From Jeotgalibacillus campisalis (GTDB taxonomy: Bacteria > Bacillota > Bacilli > Bacillales > Jeotgalibacillaceae), in NCBI RefSeq assembly GCF_000829515.1, contig NZ_JXRR01000008.1, positions 124,001-188,000 of the forward strand: a stretch of DNA of 64,000 nt, given 5' to 3'. The notes under the pieces were generated by a model. It was not told the DNA's origin. It worked only from the letters and a program-made list of their open reading frames with translations, and did not search any database. Positions 1 through 8,862 of the stretch are shown here, piece after piece. Numbering within the stretch: position 1 is the stretch's first letter; the number at the start of each line of letters is the position of its first letter. Both the position numbers and the translations under genes were made by a program.

Positions 1-360
1 GACGGCGCAGTGCCGTTTATGCACGAATGGAAATGGCTTCATACCCCCGGGCATACTCCGGGCCACATCTCTTTATACAGGGGACGAGACCGTTTCCTTA
101 TAGCGGGAGACGCATTTGTGACGGTTAAACAGGAATCGCTTGTAAAGGTGACGATGCAGAAACTTGAAATTCATGGCCCGCCCAAATACCTCACGATGGA
201 TTTTCAAGCTTCATGGGATTCTGTGCGCGTTTTAAAGGAGTTAAATCCGTCTATTGCTGTAACCGGACACGGGAAACCAATGGAAGGCCAAAAGCTCACT
301 GAGAACCTCCAAAAGCTTGCCGATGAGTTTGAAACCATTGCGATGCCGGATCGATCATAA
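1..360 (+). CDS. MBL-fold metallo-hydrolase, C-terminal part (5' end outside window)
   Basis: The reading frame is open from base 1, so the gene starts upstream of the window. The visible 119 codons hold a metallo-beta-lactamase-fold signature, HTPGHTPGH, followed by an aspartate in the LIAGDAF context. These supply metal ligands of the fold. A later VTGHGKPM segment fits the last conserved His motif. Proteins of this type are zinc or iron hydrolases, often acting on thioesters or lactones; the substrate cannot be told from the C-terminal part. The gene ends before a strong bidirectional terminator. Confidence 0.85.
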   Translation, partial: DGAVPFMHEWKWLHTPGHTPGHISLYRGRDRFLIAGDAFVTVKQESLVKVTMQKLEIHGPPKYLTMDFQASWDSVRVLKELNPSIAVTGHGKPMEGQKLTENLQKLADEFETIAMPDRS

Positions 361-425
361 CGAGGTTTAACAAGTCGTTCCTTCGATCTGTATTGCATTA
401 TTATGCGGAGAGATCAGAACTTAGA

Positions 426-475
426 AAAAGCCTGTCCACACGAAAGTAGTTTTCGTGTGGACAGGCTTTTTTATA
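426..475. terminator. Bidirectional intrinsic terminator
   Basis: A 20-bp perfect inverted repeat (426-445 with 451-470) has a 5-nt loop, a T-rich right flank and an A-rich left side. It sits between the convergent MBL gene (+) and a small gene (-) and can end both transcripts. Confidence 0.85.
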
Positions 476-478
476 GGG

Positions 479-589
479 CTAATGATAACCGTTTTGTCCA
501 TTAGCAGAGCTTGATGTTTTTCCTTTAGGCTTTTGCTTGCTGTTTTGTTTTGTACCGCCGTCTTTATTTGCTTTATTGTGTGAGCTCAT
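479..589 (-). CDS. Small basic hydrophilic protein, 36 aa
   Basis: A 36-codon frame on the minus strand starts at an ATG (587-589) placed 6 nt after a perfect GGAGGTGG ribosome site (596-603). It ends just before the bidirectional terminator. The product is rich in Lys, Asn, Ser, Gly and Gln, starts MSSHNKANKDGG, and lacks any hydrophobic segment. Composition resembles minor small acid-soluble spore proteins of Bacillales, but I cannot match it to a named Ssp family. The strong RBS and terminator are the main support for a real gene. Confidence 0.6.
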   Translation of the reverse strand: MSSHNKANKDGGTKQNSKQKPKGKTSSSANGQNGYH

Positions 590-685
590 GTAAGTCCACC
601 TCCTGCATAACTGTTTTTATTTTCTCCTTTTAAGTGGAGAACTATGCTGGTGAATGCAGGAAGCGGCCTTGGCCATTAAGTCCAG

Positions 686-940
686 TTACTTATTCTTTCT
701 CATTGATTTTAAAATAAAGCTGACAATCAGAATAAGGATGATGGCGCCAAGAAGTGCCGGAATGATCGCGATATCAGCAATTTCAGGTCCAAGATCGCCT
801 AAAATCATATCACCAATCCATGCACCGATAATACCGGCGATGATGTTCCCGATGATGCCGCCCGGTATGTCTTTTCCTAAGATCATACCCGCAATCCAGC
901 CTATCAGACCGCCGACAATTAAATACAATATAAATCCCAT
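686..940 (-). CDS. GlsB/YeaQ/YmgE family membrane protein
   Basis: This 84-aa protein is almost entirely hydrophobic, with three glycine-rich membrane segments and a short basic tail (KSMRKNK). The repeated GWIAG, GGIIGN and GAWIGD blocks are typical of the transglycosylase-associated GlsB/YeaQ/YmgE family, which is often general-stress induced and sits in the cytoplasmic membrane. The biochemical role is unknown. The ATG follows an AGGAGGG ribosome site. It is divergent from the lipoprotein gene at 1060. I saw no convincing sigma-B promoter. Confidence 0.85.
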   Translation of the reverse strand: MGFILYLIVGGLIGWIAGMILGKDIPGGIIGNIIAGIIGAWIGDMILGDLGPEIADIAIIPALLGAIILILIVSFILKSMRKNK

Positions 941-1059
941 TCATATCCCTCCTAACTAATTTTTATGTTTTAGCATTTCCGTCTCCCCCTTCATTTATGT
1001 ATGTATACATAGAAGCAGACCGCCGGGGAAAGCTATATAAAAATAAAGGGGGGACAAAG

Positions 1060-1323
1060 ATGAGATTCATTCGAAATATATCGTATGCCATGGCATTTCT
1101 ATTGCTTTTAACGGCTTGTAATATAAATGATTTAAGTGAATCACAAAAGCAGCAGCCAGGTCATCAGAAAGAAGGAAGTGCCAATGTTCTTGAAAGAGAC
1201 AGAGAAATTCTCGATAACCGGGATGATGGCACGGCGATTGAGTTAGATGAAGGCGGAACAGAAGCGCAAAATGACCCATGGGATGGGATTGGCGGAAAAG
1301 AAACAGATGAGGTTAGAGAATAA
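1060..1323 (+). CDS. Small secreted lipoprotein, unknown function
   Basis: The ATG at 1060 follows an AAAGGGGGG ribosome site. The 87-aa product begins MRFIRNISYAM and has a hydrophobic core ending in LLLLTAC, a lipobox, so it should be exported and lipid-anchored. The mature part is short, acidic, Gln/Asp/Glu-rich and apparently unstructured. An in-frame upstream start at 997 would place charged residues before the signal sequence and is less likely. A 12-bp palindrome, TATGTATACATA, lies at 1000-1011 upstream. Confidence 0.6.
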   Translation: MRFIRNISYAMAFLLLLTACNINDLSESQKQQPGHQKEGSANVLERDREILDNRDDGTAIELDEGGTEAQNDPWDGIGGKETDEVRE

Positions 1324-1447
1324 TGTTAGGACAGGCTGCCGTGTGAAGATTAGGCAGCCTTAATGTGCGATAGGGGTGTAAACATTGCTGAAAAGTAACC
1401 GACATTAAGGAAAGGGACAAAAAACGGTTAAAGGGGAATGGGATCCA

Positions 1448-1861
1448 TTGAATTATTTTTCAGCAGAAACGGTCATCCAGAAGAGCGGAAGGTCCAATCA
1501 GTTTACGTTAAGCTATACAGGACCTGAGCAGCTAAAAGATGAATTAATTGAATTCTCGAAACAAAATCATTTACATATTGGGTACGAAAAACAGGTGTCT
1601 ATTTTTTCAATCGTACGCAAAAAACTTTTAAGAAAAGGCTTTTCTCCCTTCTATGAAGTCCGCCTCCATAACAACAAAATCGAAGACCAGTACCACTACC
1701 CTCATGTGATTTCTGTTCAGCAGCTTATATTGGATCACGTCCATGTCAGCCTTGCAACCTCTCAGGAAGCGAGCATTTTAAAGGGAAAAATCCTTCTGGA
1801 ACTTGAAGAACTCGCGGGTGCAGTAGAGGGCGGTGCATTGGTGTTAAGTAAGTCGAGCTAA
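1448..1861 (+). CDS. Conserved-looking hypothetical protein, 137 aa
   Basis: I do not recognise this protein. It starts at TTG 1448, about 10 nt after an AAAGGGGA ribosome site; the nearby ATG at 1438 is in another frame. The product is soluble, without signal peptide or membrane segments. It has a basic central stretch (VRKKLLRKGFSPFYEVRL) and a His-rich DQYHYPH region. A hairpin with a T-run follows at 1908, so it is probably monocistronic. Confidence 0.6.
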   Translation: MNYFSAETVIQKSGRSNQFTLSYTGPEQLKDELIEFSKQNHLHIGYEKQVSIFSIVRKKLLRKGFSPFYEVRLHNNKIEDQYHYPHVISVQQLILDHVHVSLATSQEASILKGKILLELEELAGAVEGGALVLSKSS

Positions 1862-1907
1862 AGTGCAAACCTATAAAAAACGAGATTTTGCTTCACCCCC
1901 TAAAAAG

Positions 1908-1943
1908 AGCGGCCAGCAGAAAGATGCAAATGGCTGCTTTTTT
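1908..1943 (+). terminator. Intrinsic terminator
   Basis: An 8-bp stem (1908-1915 with 1931-1938, one G-U pair) is followed directly by a T-run. It lies downstream of the 137-aa gene. Confidence 0.65.
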
Positions 1944-1987
1944 CTCATGAGCTTTTTTTGAAGTAGTCCATCTGCCTAAGTTCAATG

Positions 1988-2000
1988 TGTGAATTTCACA
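1988..2000. promoter_or_regulatory. 13-bp perfect dyad upstream of glutaminase
   Basis: TGTGAATTTCACA is a perfect palindrome about 80 bp before the glutaminase start. It resembles a shortened CRP/FNR-type site, but the half-sites are 3 rather than 6 nt apart, so the cognate regulator is uncertain. Confidence 0.35.
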
Positions 2001-2080
2001 AATGTGTTTCATATTCGTGCCATGAGTCAGATGTTTTAGGGTATAGATAAAAAGGACAAAATTAATTCAGGGGGCCATTC

Positions 2081-3046
2081 ATGACAAAATTATCGAATGA
2101 ATATATTGAAGAAGTAGTAAAGGCGTGCAGACCTTTTGCTTCTAGAGGATCTGTGGTGGATCACATACCAGGATTGGATCAATCACATCTGACAGACCTG
2201 GGAGTAACGATTGTAACACTAGATGGAGATGTTTTTTCTGCGGGCGAAGATCATAATGATTTTTCATTTCAAAGCATCTCGAAAGTCATTTTGCTCTTAA
2301 TGGCTCTTGAAGATTTCGGAAAAGATATTGTGTTTCAAAAGGTTGGAATGGAGCCAACGGACGATTTTTTTAATTCCATTTCTAATCTTGAGGATTATGA
2401 AGGGCAGAAGCCATACAATCCGCTGATCAATTCTGGAGCAATCGCTACAGCCAGCATGATCAAAGGAAGCTCAACGGAGGAACGGTTTAAAAGATGTCTG
2501 GATTTTATTCGTAAAATCACGGAGAATAAAAAAATCAGCATGAATGAAGCTGTGTACGAATCGGAAGTGAAAAACGGCGCACGTAACAAAGCGCTTGCTT
2601 ACTTTATGGAAAGTACTGGTGTGTTATCCAGTCAGGAATCTGACGACGCACTTGATCTGTATCACCGCATAAACTCCATAGATATTAATTCCCTTGCTTT
2701 AGCAAAAATGGGTTGCTTCCTATCCAATCATGGAAGACTCATCGGTTCAAAAAAGCAGCTGATCAGCCCTGAGCATGTTCGCACCGTAAAGGCAATTATG
2801 CTTTCGTCAGGAATGTATAATGAATCGGGCTCATTTGGTGTAGAGGTAGGTTTCCCGCTGAAAAGCGGTGTATCCGGCAGCATTGTTGGTTCTGTGCCGG
2901 GACAGATGGGCATAGGAATTATTGGTCCTGCTATTAATAAAAAAGGAAACAGCGAAGCAGGAGGAGAGGCTCTTCGTATTCTTTCCAGAGATTTAAAATT
3001 AAATATTTTTCACGACAGCAATGTGAAAAATCTGGATATTAAATAA
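2081..3046 (+). CDS. glsA: Glutaminase A
   Basis: This 321-aa cytosolic enzyme hydrolyses L-glutamine to glutamate and ammonia. It matches the serine-dependent beta-lactamase-like glutaminase family over its full usual length. The nucleophile motif is S65-I-S-K68, followed by the NPLINSGAIAT block near residue 115 and a C-terminal VSGSIVGSVPG-type segment. The ATG follows a GGGGGC ribosome site. It is flanked by terminators and looks monocistronic. Bacillus species often carry paired glutaminase/transporter genes; no glutamine permease is adjacent here. Confidence 0.95.
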   Translation: MTKLSNEYIEEVVKACRPFASRGSVVDHIPGLDQSHLTDLGVTIVTLDGDVFSAGEDHNDFSFQSISKVILLLMALEDFGKDIVFQKVGMEPTDDFFNSISNLEDYEGQKPYNPLINSGAIATASMIKGSSTEERFKRCLDFIRKITENKKISMNEAVYESEVKNGARNKALAYFMESTGVLSSQESDDALDLYHRINSIDINSLALAKMGCFLSNHGRLIGSKKQLISPEHVRTVKAIMLSSGMYNESGSFGVEVGFPLKSGVSGSIVGSVPGQMGIGIIGPAINKKGNSEAGGEALRILSRDLKLNIFHDSNVKNLDIK

Positions 3047-3053
3047 AAAGGCG

Positions 3054-3096
3054 ACAGCCCCATGAACCGTTTGCGGTTTCATGAGGCTGTTTTTTA
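3054..3096. terminator. Terminator between glsA and the P450 gene
   Basis: Arms ACAGCC...CATGAA and TTCATG...GGCTGT flank an 11-nt loop and are followed by TTTTTT. It lies between convergent genes, and its right edge touches the P450 stop codon. Confidence 0.8.
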
Positions 3097-4290
3097 TAAA
3101 TGAACGTTCAGTTCCTTTAATCCTCTTAATAAAAACTGATTTATCCATTCTGGCTGCTCTTGACCCGCCATGCGAATGGAAGGGAAAGCGGATAATAGAG
3201 AATTCAATGCGATTTTTCCCTCAAGTCTGGCAAGAGGTGCTCCCAGGCAAAAATGAATACCGAAGCCAAAAGCCATATGTCCGGCCTGCTCTCTAGTAAC
3301 ATCAAAAGTTTCCGCATCAGAAAACTTTTCTTCGTCCCGGTTTGCTGAGCTTAAAGAAGCCAGAACGAAATCTCCCCGTTTAAATGTTTTTCCATGAAAC
3401 TCCATTTCTTCTTCTGACCATCTGGCTGTAGAAAAATCAACAGGACTGTAAAAACGCAGTCCTTCTTCTATCGCTGATTCAATAAGTGAATGATCCTCCT
3501 GAACGGCCTTTAATTGATCAGGATGCTGAAAGAGAGCGTACATCGTGTTGGCGATTAGGTTTACTGTGGTTTCATGGCCTGCAATAATCAGGAGAACAAC
3601 CATTGAGTAAAGCTCGTCTCTATTTAATTTTTCCCCATCTGCTTCTGCCTGCAGAAGCTTAGAGATCAAATCATCTTTCGGCAGCTCTTTGCGTTCTTCA
3701 AATAAGCGAGTTAAGTATTCAATAAAATCCTCTACATCCTGAGCGAAATCAGTGGTTAAATTATCAGAAGCTGCCAGTATCGTGTTGGACCATTTACGAA
3801 ATTTATTGCGGTCTTCAACCGGCACCCCGAGCATTTCACTAATTACGATAATCGGAAGTGGAAAGGCGAAATGAGTGATCAGGTCGACCGGACCTTTTTG
3901 GTTTTTCATTTCGCTGATCAGTTCATCTGCAATGACGTTCATCCTCGGCTCAAGTGCTTTAATGGTTTTCGGATTAAAAAAAGGCTGGACAAGTTTTCGG
4001 AGTCTGGTGTGATCTGGCGGATCTGCATCTAGCATCATATTGCGAAAGATCCGTATAATTTTGCCTTCATCTCCTTCAGCTTCTGGAGTGACGAAGATTT
4101 TTGATTGATCTTTAATAAAATTCGGACTTTTGAGAAGCTCTTTAACGTGGTCATATTTTGTGATCACCCAAGAGGTCTGTCCATTTTGCTGGTTCATGGC
4201 AAACACAGCGTCAGATTGGCGGAGATGGCGGTAAAAATCATAGGCACCTACTTTAAAATTTGAGGTATAGATCGTTTCCATTGTTTCCAT
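3094..4290 (-). CDS. Cytochrome P450 (CYP107/CYP109-like)
   Basis: This 398-aa soluble P450 has the family signatures in order: the I-helix AGHETT oxygen-activation motif, EEGLRF (ExxR) of the K helix, and the heme loop FGFGIHFCLGAPLAR with the thiolate ligand Cys348. DPPDHTRLRKL near residue 95 is typical of bacterial class I P450s. It needs separate ferredoxin and reductase partners, and none is encoded nearby. The ATG follows AGGAGG at 8-nt spacing. Substrates of similar Bacillus P450s include fatty acids, steroids and secondary metabolites. The one here is unknown. Confidence 0.93.
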   Translation of the reverse strand: METMETIYTSNFKVGAYDFYRHLRQSDAVFAMNQQNGQTSWVITKYDHVKELLKSPNFIKDQSKIFVTPEAEGDEGKIIRIFRNMMLDADPPDHTRLRKLVQPFFNPKTIKALEPRMNVIADELISEMKNQKGPVDLITHFAFPLPIIVISEMLGVPVEDRNKFRKWSNTILAASDNLTTDFAQDVEDFIEYLTRLFEERKELPKDDLISKLLQAEADGEKLNRDELYSMVVLLIIAGHETTVNLIANTMYALFQHPDQLKAVQEDHSLIESAIEEGLRFYSPVDFSTARWSEEEMEFHGKTFKRGDFVLASLSSANRDEEKFSDAETFDVTREQAGHMAFGFGIHFCLGAPLARLEGKIALNSLLSAFPSIRMAGQEQPEWINQFLLRGLKELNVHL

Positions 4291-4550
4291 CTAGTATTCC
4301 TCCTCATCTATCTGATCAAAGTATAAAGGATAGTGAGAAATGCTTCAAACAAAATATGGTAATTCGTTGCGGGTTATGACTTTTGTATGATACGTAGAAA
4401 ATGCTAGAAAATTTATGAGCATGGAACGTGCAATTACTAAAAGATAAGAGGATAATAGCGTACGAAATAAGCTGTTAAATAAACTGAAATTCAATTAATA
4501 TGGCTGGCTAGCCAATTCTATTTGTTTTTCTATAAGAAAGGTCGCTAGAT

Positions 4551-5759
4551 ATGAGTCTATTATCCGGGAGAAAACGTTTGCAGTTTGCATTCTTATTAGG
4601 AACATTAGGTGCGCTGGGTCCTCTGACTATCGATATGTACCTGCCTGCGTTTCCTATGATCGCAGCGGAGCTTCACACCAGTGCCTCGGCTGTTCAATTA
4701 AGCTTAACTGCCTGTTTGCTGGGTCTTGGGCTGGGACAGCTAGTAATGGGCCCATTAAGTGATGTACATGGGCGGAAAAAACCGTTAATTATTGGTTTGA
4801 TTGCGTTTTTACTCGCTTCTCTTCTCATTTCGTTTTCACCGAATATCTATTTTTTAATCGGAGCACGTTTTCTGCAAGGCTTTTCTGCCGCGGCAGGAAT
4901 CGTCATCTCACGAGCAATTGTGCGGGATGTTTACAGTGGACGAGAGTTAACAAAATTCTTTTCCCTCCTGATGTTGATTAGTAATCTTGCGCCAATCTTA
5001 GCGCCAATTGCCGGGAGCGGAGTACTTTTATTTACAAACTGGCAGGGTGTATTTATTCTCCTTGCTGTAATTGGACTGGTTTTGGCAAGCACAATCTTCA
5101 TCCGGTTTGAAGAAACGCTGCCGGCTGAAGATCGTGTGCCGAGTAATATTGGACAGACGATGAAGAATTTCAAATCCCTGCTCACGGATCGTCAGTTTGC
5201 AGGTTATGCACTTGCGCAGGGTCTGATGATCGCCGGCGTATTTGCTTACGTTTCAGGGACTCCATTTGTTTACCAGAATGTTTACGGGGTTTCGCCTCAG
5301 CAATTCAGTTTGCTGTTTGGAATGAATGGATTTGGACTGATCATCGGAACTCAATTGGTTGGCCGCCTGACTCATGTCATATCTGAAAAAACGTTCCTGC
5401 TCATTGGTCTTTCCCAGGCGTTCATCGTCAGCACCGCTCTTGTCATTGCTGTGCTTCTGAACGGACCTTTTATATCATTAGCCATTCCGTTATTCTTTTT
5501 TGTAATGTCCATCGGAATTGTGTCAACATCCAGCTTTTCACTTGCCATGCAGACACAAGGGCATATCGCAGGAAGTGCCTCAGCACTACTCGGTCTTCTG
5601 CCGTTCCTGCTGGGGTCTATAACAGCACCGCTCGTAGGAATTGCGGGCGAACAAACTGCAGTTCCAATGGGGGTTATTATGTTTACCACGAGCAGCCTTG
5701 CCTTGCTGTCTTACTTTGGTCTTGCAAGAAGAGGCGAGAAGAAGCGAAATGCAATTTAG
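4551..5759 (+). CDS. Bcr/CflA-type MFS drug-resistance transporter
   Basis: This 402-aa protein has about 12 membrane segments. Early in the chain it carries the LTIDMYLPAFP motif of the Bcr/CflA drug:H+ antiporter family, and between helices 2 and 3 it has the MFS motif A (GPLSDVHGRKKP). It probably exports small toxic compounds from the cytoplasm using the proton gradient. It is divergent from the P450 gene across a 260-bp spacer in which I see no clear operator. Substrate cannot be predicted. Confidence 0.9.
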   Translation: MSLLSGRKRLQFAFLLGTLGALGPLTIDMYLPAFPMIAAELHTSASAVQLSLTACLLGLGLGQLVMGPLSDVHGRKKPLIIGLIAFLLASLLISFSPNIYFLIGARFLQGFSAAAGIVISRAIVRDVYSGRELTKFFSLLMLISNLAPILAPIAGSGVLLFTNWQGVFILLAVIGLVLASTIFIRFEETLPAEDRVPSNIGQTMKNFKSLLTDRQFAGYALAQGLMIAGVFAYVSGTPFVYQNVYGVSPQQFSLLFGMNGFGLIIGTQLVGRLTHVISEKTFLLIGLSQAFIVSTALVIAVLLNGPFISLAIPLFFFVMSIGIVSTSSFSLAMQTQGHIAGSASALLGLLPFLLGSITAPLVGIAGEQTAVPMGVIMFTTSSLALLSYFGLARRGEKKRNAI

Positions 5760-5785
5760 CAAGAGATAAGGTAGTGCTTCACAGT

Positions 5786-5810
5786 ACAAAAGGGGCCTGG
5801 CCCCTTTTGT
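5786..5810. terminator. Palindromic terminator between the MFS and citA genes
   Basis: A 25-bp near-perfect palindrome with AAAAGGGG/CCCCTTTT arms lies between the convergent MFS gene and citA. It includes the citA stop codon and can serve both directions. Confidence 0.75.
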
Positions 5811-6910
5811 CAGCTAAAGGGAACAGGCCCAGTGTAGAGGGATTGTGGACGGAAAATACGGTTGTTGTTTGATTGTTCGATGATGTTTGCTGTCCACCCG
5901 ACCATTCGGCTTGCTGTGAAGGTTGGGGTGAACAATTCAGCAGGAAGGTCCACCGCTTTTAAGATCGCAGCAGCGTAAAATTCAACATTTGTGTAGAGCT
6001 TTCTGCCAGGCTTATAGTGATCGAGCAGACGAAGGGCTGTTTCCTCTACATAATAGGCAAGGTCAAGCCATGGATCTTCGCCAGCGAGCTGTTTAGTCAT
6101 TTCCTTCAGTGCTTCAGACCTTGGATCGGTTGTTTTGTATACCCGGTGGCCAAAGCCCATCAGTTTTTCGTGGTTTTCCAACTTCTTTTTGATCCAGCTT
6201 TCTGCTTTTTCCTTTGTCTCAATCTCGTTCAGCATCTGTGTCACTTCACTTGGCGCTCCACCGTGCAAAGGACCTTTCATGGCACCAATGGCACCAGCTG
6301 CACTAGAGATCAGGTCTGATTCTGTAGAGGCAATGACTCTTGAAGTAAAGGTGGAGGCGTTCATGCCATGTTCCATTGTTAAAATGCTGTAAGCGGTCAA
6401 TGCTTTAATATGAGTATCAGTTGGCTGTTTGCCATGCAGCATATATAAATAGTTTGCGATGTGATTAAGGGAAGGGTCCGGTTTAACGGGCTCTTCTTTT
6501 TTTAAATAGGCAGCTCTTGATGTAATGATGACTGGGATAACCGCTGTCACCACGATGGCCTGGTCAACGGTTGGCGGCCAGGAGAAGAATGGGCTTTCAA
6601 GTGCAGAAACGCAAGTTCGAATCACACTCATCATAGACATCTCTGCAGGAAGCGCTTTTAAAATAGTGATGATATGCGGAGGCAATGTTCGATGCTGTTT
6701 AAACTTTTCATTGAATTTGATGAGTTGATCAGCATCAGGTAAACTGCCATGCCAAAGCAAGTGACACACTTCTTCAAAAGAGGACGTTAAAGAAAGTTTG
6801 TTTGCCTCATACCCGCGATAAATCAGCCGGCCATTTTGACCATCGACCAAACTGATCTTCGTATCAGTGGCGATAACACCTTCAAGCCCTCTGCTCCATT
6901 GTTCATTCAT
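5810..6910 (-). CDS. citA: Citrate synthase, CitA type
   Basis: This enzyme condenses acetyl-CoA with oxaloacetate to citrate at entry to the TCA cycle. Family motifs visible are DGQNGRLIYRGY near the N terminus, the catalytic-His block HGMNAST and GFGHRVYKTTDPR. From the ATG at 6910 (8 nt after AAGGAG) the product is 366 aa, a normal length for CitA; an upstream GTG at 6919 overlaps the ribosome site and is less likely. The divergent LysR gene at 7030 matches the citR-citA arrangement of B. subtilis, where CitR represses the minor citrate synthase gene. The family is certain; CitA rather than CitZ rests on context. Confidence 0.93.
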   Translation of the reverse strand: MNEQWSRGLEGVIATDTKISLVDGQNGRLIYRGYEANKLSLTSSFEEVCHLLWHGSLPDADQLIKFNEKFKQHRTLPPHIITILKALPAEMSMMSVIRTCVSALESPFFSWPPTVDQAIVVTAVIPVIITSRAAYLKKEEPVKPDPSLNHIANYLYMLHGKQPTDTHIKALTAYSILTMEHGMNASTFTSRVIASTESDLISSAAGAIGAMKGPLHGGAPSEVTQMLNEIETKEKAESWIKKKLENHEKLMGFGHRVYKTTDPRSEALKEMTKQLAGEDPWLDLAYYVEETALRLLDHYKPGRKLYTNVEFYAAAILKAVDLPAELFTPTFTASRMVGWTANIIEQSNNNRIFRPQSLYTGPVPFS

Positions 6911-6956
6911 TGAAACCACTCCTTTTTTTATCTTCCTACGATAACTATACAGGCGG

Positions 6957-7010
6957 TTAATGATTATTAAAAATAGTAATTTAGTGAGATAATGATTAAG
7001 AATCTTAATC
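6957..7010. promoter_or_regulatory. Candidate CitR operator region
   Basis: GATTAAG-AAT-CTTAATC at 6994-7010 is a 7-bp-arm dyad of LysR T-N11-A type. A related repeat, TTAAT-N4-ATTAA, lies at 6957-6970. Both sit in the 119-bp spacer between citA and the LysR gene, a position suited to repressing citA and autoregulation. Confidence 0.55.
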
Positions 7011-7029
7011 TATTTATGGGGGCTCCTTT

Positions 7030-7908
7030 ATGAATATAAGCTGGCTAAAAACTTTTATTACTGCTGCTGCCTGTGAAAATTTTCATCAGACTGCGGAGCT
7101 TTTATATTTATCTCAGCCAACTGTGACAGTTCACATAAAACAGCTTGAAAAAGAAACCGGGATCGAGCTGTTTCAGCGTAAGGGAAGAGTGGTGCGTTTA
7201 ACGACTGCGGGGAGGACGTTTCTTCACCACGCAAAGTCAATTGTGCTGGAAGTAGAAAAAGGACAAAAGAAGATGGAACAGTTTCGGCAAGGATACAAGA
7301 AAACATTAACGTTGGCCGTTTCTCCGCTTATCGCCTCTTCTTACCTCCCATATTGGGTGAATACCTATACGAAAGAAAATCCTGAAGTTGAGGTCATGAT
7401 TAAAGTAGTGGAATCGAATATTATTAGTGAGTGCATTGAACATGGAAGGGCCGATCTTGGTTTGTCCAGAATGAAAACAAACCAGCTTGGATTAACGTGC
7501 GAAAAATTGTATAGTGAACCGCTTATGGTCGTGGCTTCTCATGACGGGCGTGAGGAAGAAAACGCAGCGCCTCTTGAACTTGAAGAGGTAATTGAAAGCA
7601 ACTATTTAATCACGCATAATCACCCGGAATACTGGGAGGAAGTTCTGTTAAAAATGAAAAGTCTTTACCCATCCACTAAAACGATGAGAATATCCCAGGT
7701 TCATGTCACGAAGCGTTTTATTGAGGAAGGAATCGGCTTTTCAGTCCTGCCGCAATCCATAGTGCGCCGGGAGCTTGCTGAGGGCAGAATGCTGGAAGTG
7801 TTTACAGAGAAAAAAATGAACCTGCCTTATTCGGCCACTTATTTAGTTCAAAGGGATGGATTAACAGAGGGAAAGACATTCGAAAATGTGGTAAAAAGAC
7901 TAATTTAA
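7030..7908 (+). CDS. citR: LysR-family regulator, probable CitR
   Basis: The 292-aa protein has an N-terminal winged HTH of LysR type (residues 1-60; NFHQTAELLYLSQPTVTVHI, LEKETGIELFQRKGR) and a C-terminal periplasmic-binding-like effector domain. Its divergent placement from citA over a spacer with dyad sites makes it the likely CitR repressor. The effector is not evident from sequence. The name rests on family plus gene order and is an inference. Confidence 0.85.
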   Translation: MNISWLKTFITAAACENFHQTAELLYLSQPTVTVHIKQLEKETGIELFQRKGRVVRLTTAGRTFLHHAKSIVLEVEKGQKKMEQFRQGYKKTLTLAVSPLIASSYLPYWVNTYTKENPEVEVMIKVVESNIISECIEHGRADLGLSRMKTNQLGLTCEKLYSEPLMVVASHDGREEENAAPLELEEVIESNYLITHNHPEYWEEVLLKMKSLYPSTKTMRISQVHVTKRFIEEGIGFSVLPQSIVRRELAEGRMLEVFTEKKMNLPYSATYLVQRDGLTEGKTFENVVKRLI

Positions 7909-8161
7909 CTATTTTTACGAAAGTAGATTTGAACTTTTACACTAGTAAAAATGAAAGTCTTCTATCTTTTCTAACGTTTAGTATGGGCAAGGCAGGATTC
8001 ATTTCAGTGCCTGAAATGAGCAGCATAGGGACTTTGAGTGTTTTAAATCGAGCGTATGTGGGATTTTTAAGATTTGCCCGAAAATTCATCTTATTGCGTT
8101 TTACAATGTGGGGTTTGGAGGAATAATATAGAAAATGGTATTTTATAAGGAGTGGAAATAA

Positions 8162-8725
8162 ATGAGCCGTTCTAATACAGCTATGTTAATTATTGATATG
8201 ATGAATAAAATGGATTTTGAAGGCGGAGAAGATCTGCTTAAGCACAGCATCCCGATGGTGGACCGTTTGGTTGCTTTAAAGGAAAGAGTAAAAGGAAAAG
8301 ACATTCCTATCATTTATGTCAATGATAATTTTGGCCAATGGCAGGATAATGCTGCAAATATAATTGAAGAATGTATGAAAAAGCCCGGAAAAGAGGTAGT
8401 TGAAAAAATTCTGCCAGAAGAAAATGACTACTTTATTATTAAGCCGAAGCACTCAGGTTTTTTTGGCACTCAACTCGATATCCTGCTCCACCAGCTTGGC
8501 ATTGATAATCTTATTTTAACCGGTATTGCGGGGGACATCTGTGTGCTTTTCACCGCTAATGATGCGTATATGAGAGAGTATAATCTCTATGTACCGAAGG
8601 ATTGTATGGCTTCAGAAAAAGAAAGTGACAATGAAAACGCCATACAGATCATTAAGCGTTCCCTGATGGCTGATACAACGGAAAGTACAGAGCTTGATTT
8701 AGATTCTTTTGTTCAAAAAAAATAA
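8162..8725 (+). CDS. Isochorismatase-family cysteine hydrolase
   Basis: This 187-aa cytosolic protein has the catalytic triad of the cysteine-hydrolase (nicotinamidase/isochorismatase) family: Asp12 in LIIDMMN, Lys94 in IIKPKHSGF and Cys127 in GIAGDICVLFT. Members hydrolyse amides or isochorismate. Without siderophore or NAD genes adjacent, I would not assign a substrate. The ATG follows a good AAGGAG ribosome site. It stands alone between the LysR gene and the beta-glucoside operon, and a GCCTGAGACA hairpin ends it at 8863. Confidence 0.9.
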   Translation: MSRSNTAMLIIDMMNKMDFEGGEDLLKHSIPMVDRLVALKERVKGKDIPIIYVNDNFGQWQDNAANIIEECMKKPGKEVVEKILPEENDYFIIKPKHSGFFGTQLDILLHQLGIDNLILTGIAGDICVLFTANDAYMREYNLYVPKDCMASEKESDNENAIQIIKRSLMADTTESTELDLDSFVQKK

Positions 8726-8862
8726 AGACAGTGAAGCATTTAAACCCGTATACAGACTATAAGTGCGTTTTTGGGGGTTGGGTTATAACTGAAAGAAGGT
8801 TAACAACAGCAGTATATAATTCGCAGCTGTTTCCGCCTGAAGCGAAATAAACCGGTCAACGA

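Noticed and set aside
654-959. Plus-strand frame of 101 aa opposite the GlsB-type gene
   Set aside because: It is antisense to a convincing membrane protein, has Ile/Pro/Met-biased composition typical of mirror frames, and has no ribosome site.
7929-8126. Possible 65-aa gene between the LysR and isochorismatase genes
   Set aside because: TTG start without a ribosome site, no recognisable motif, and no terminator. Probably non-coding.
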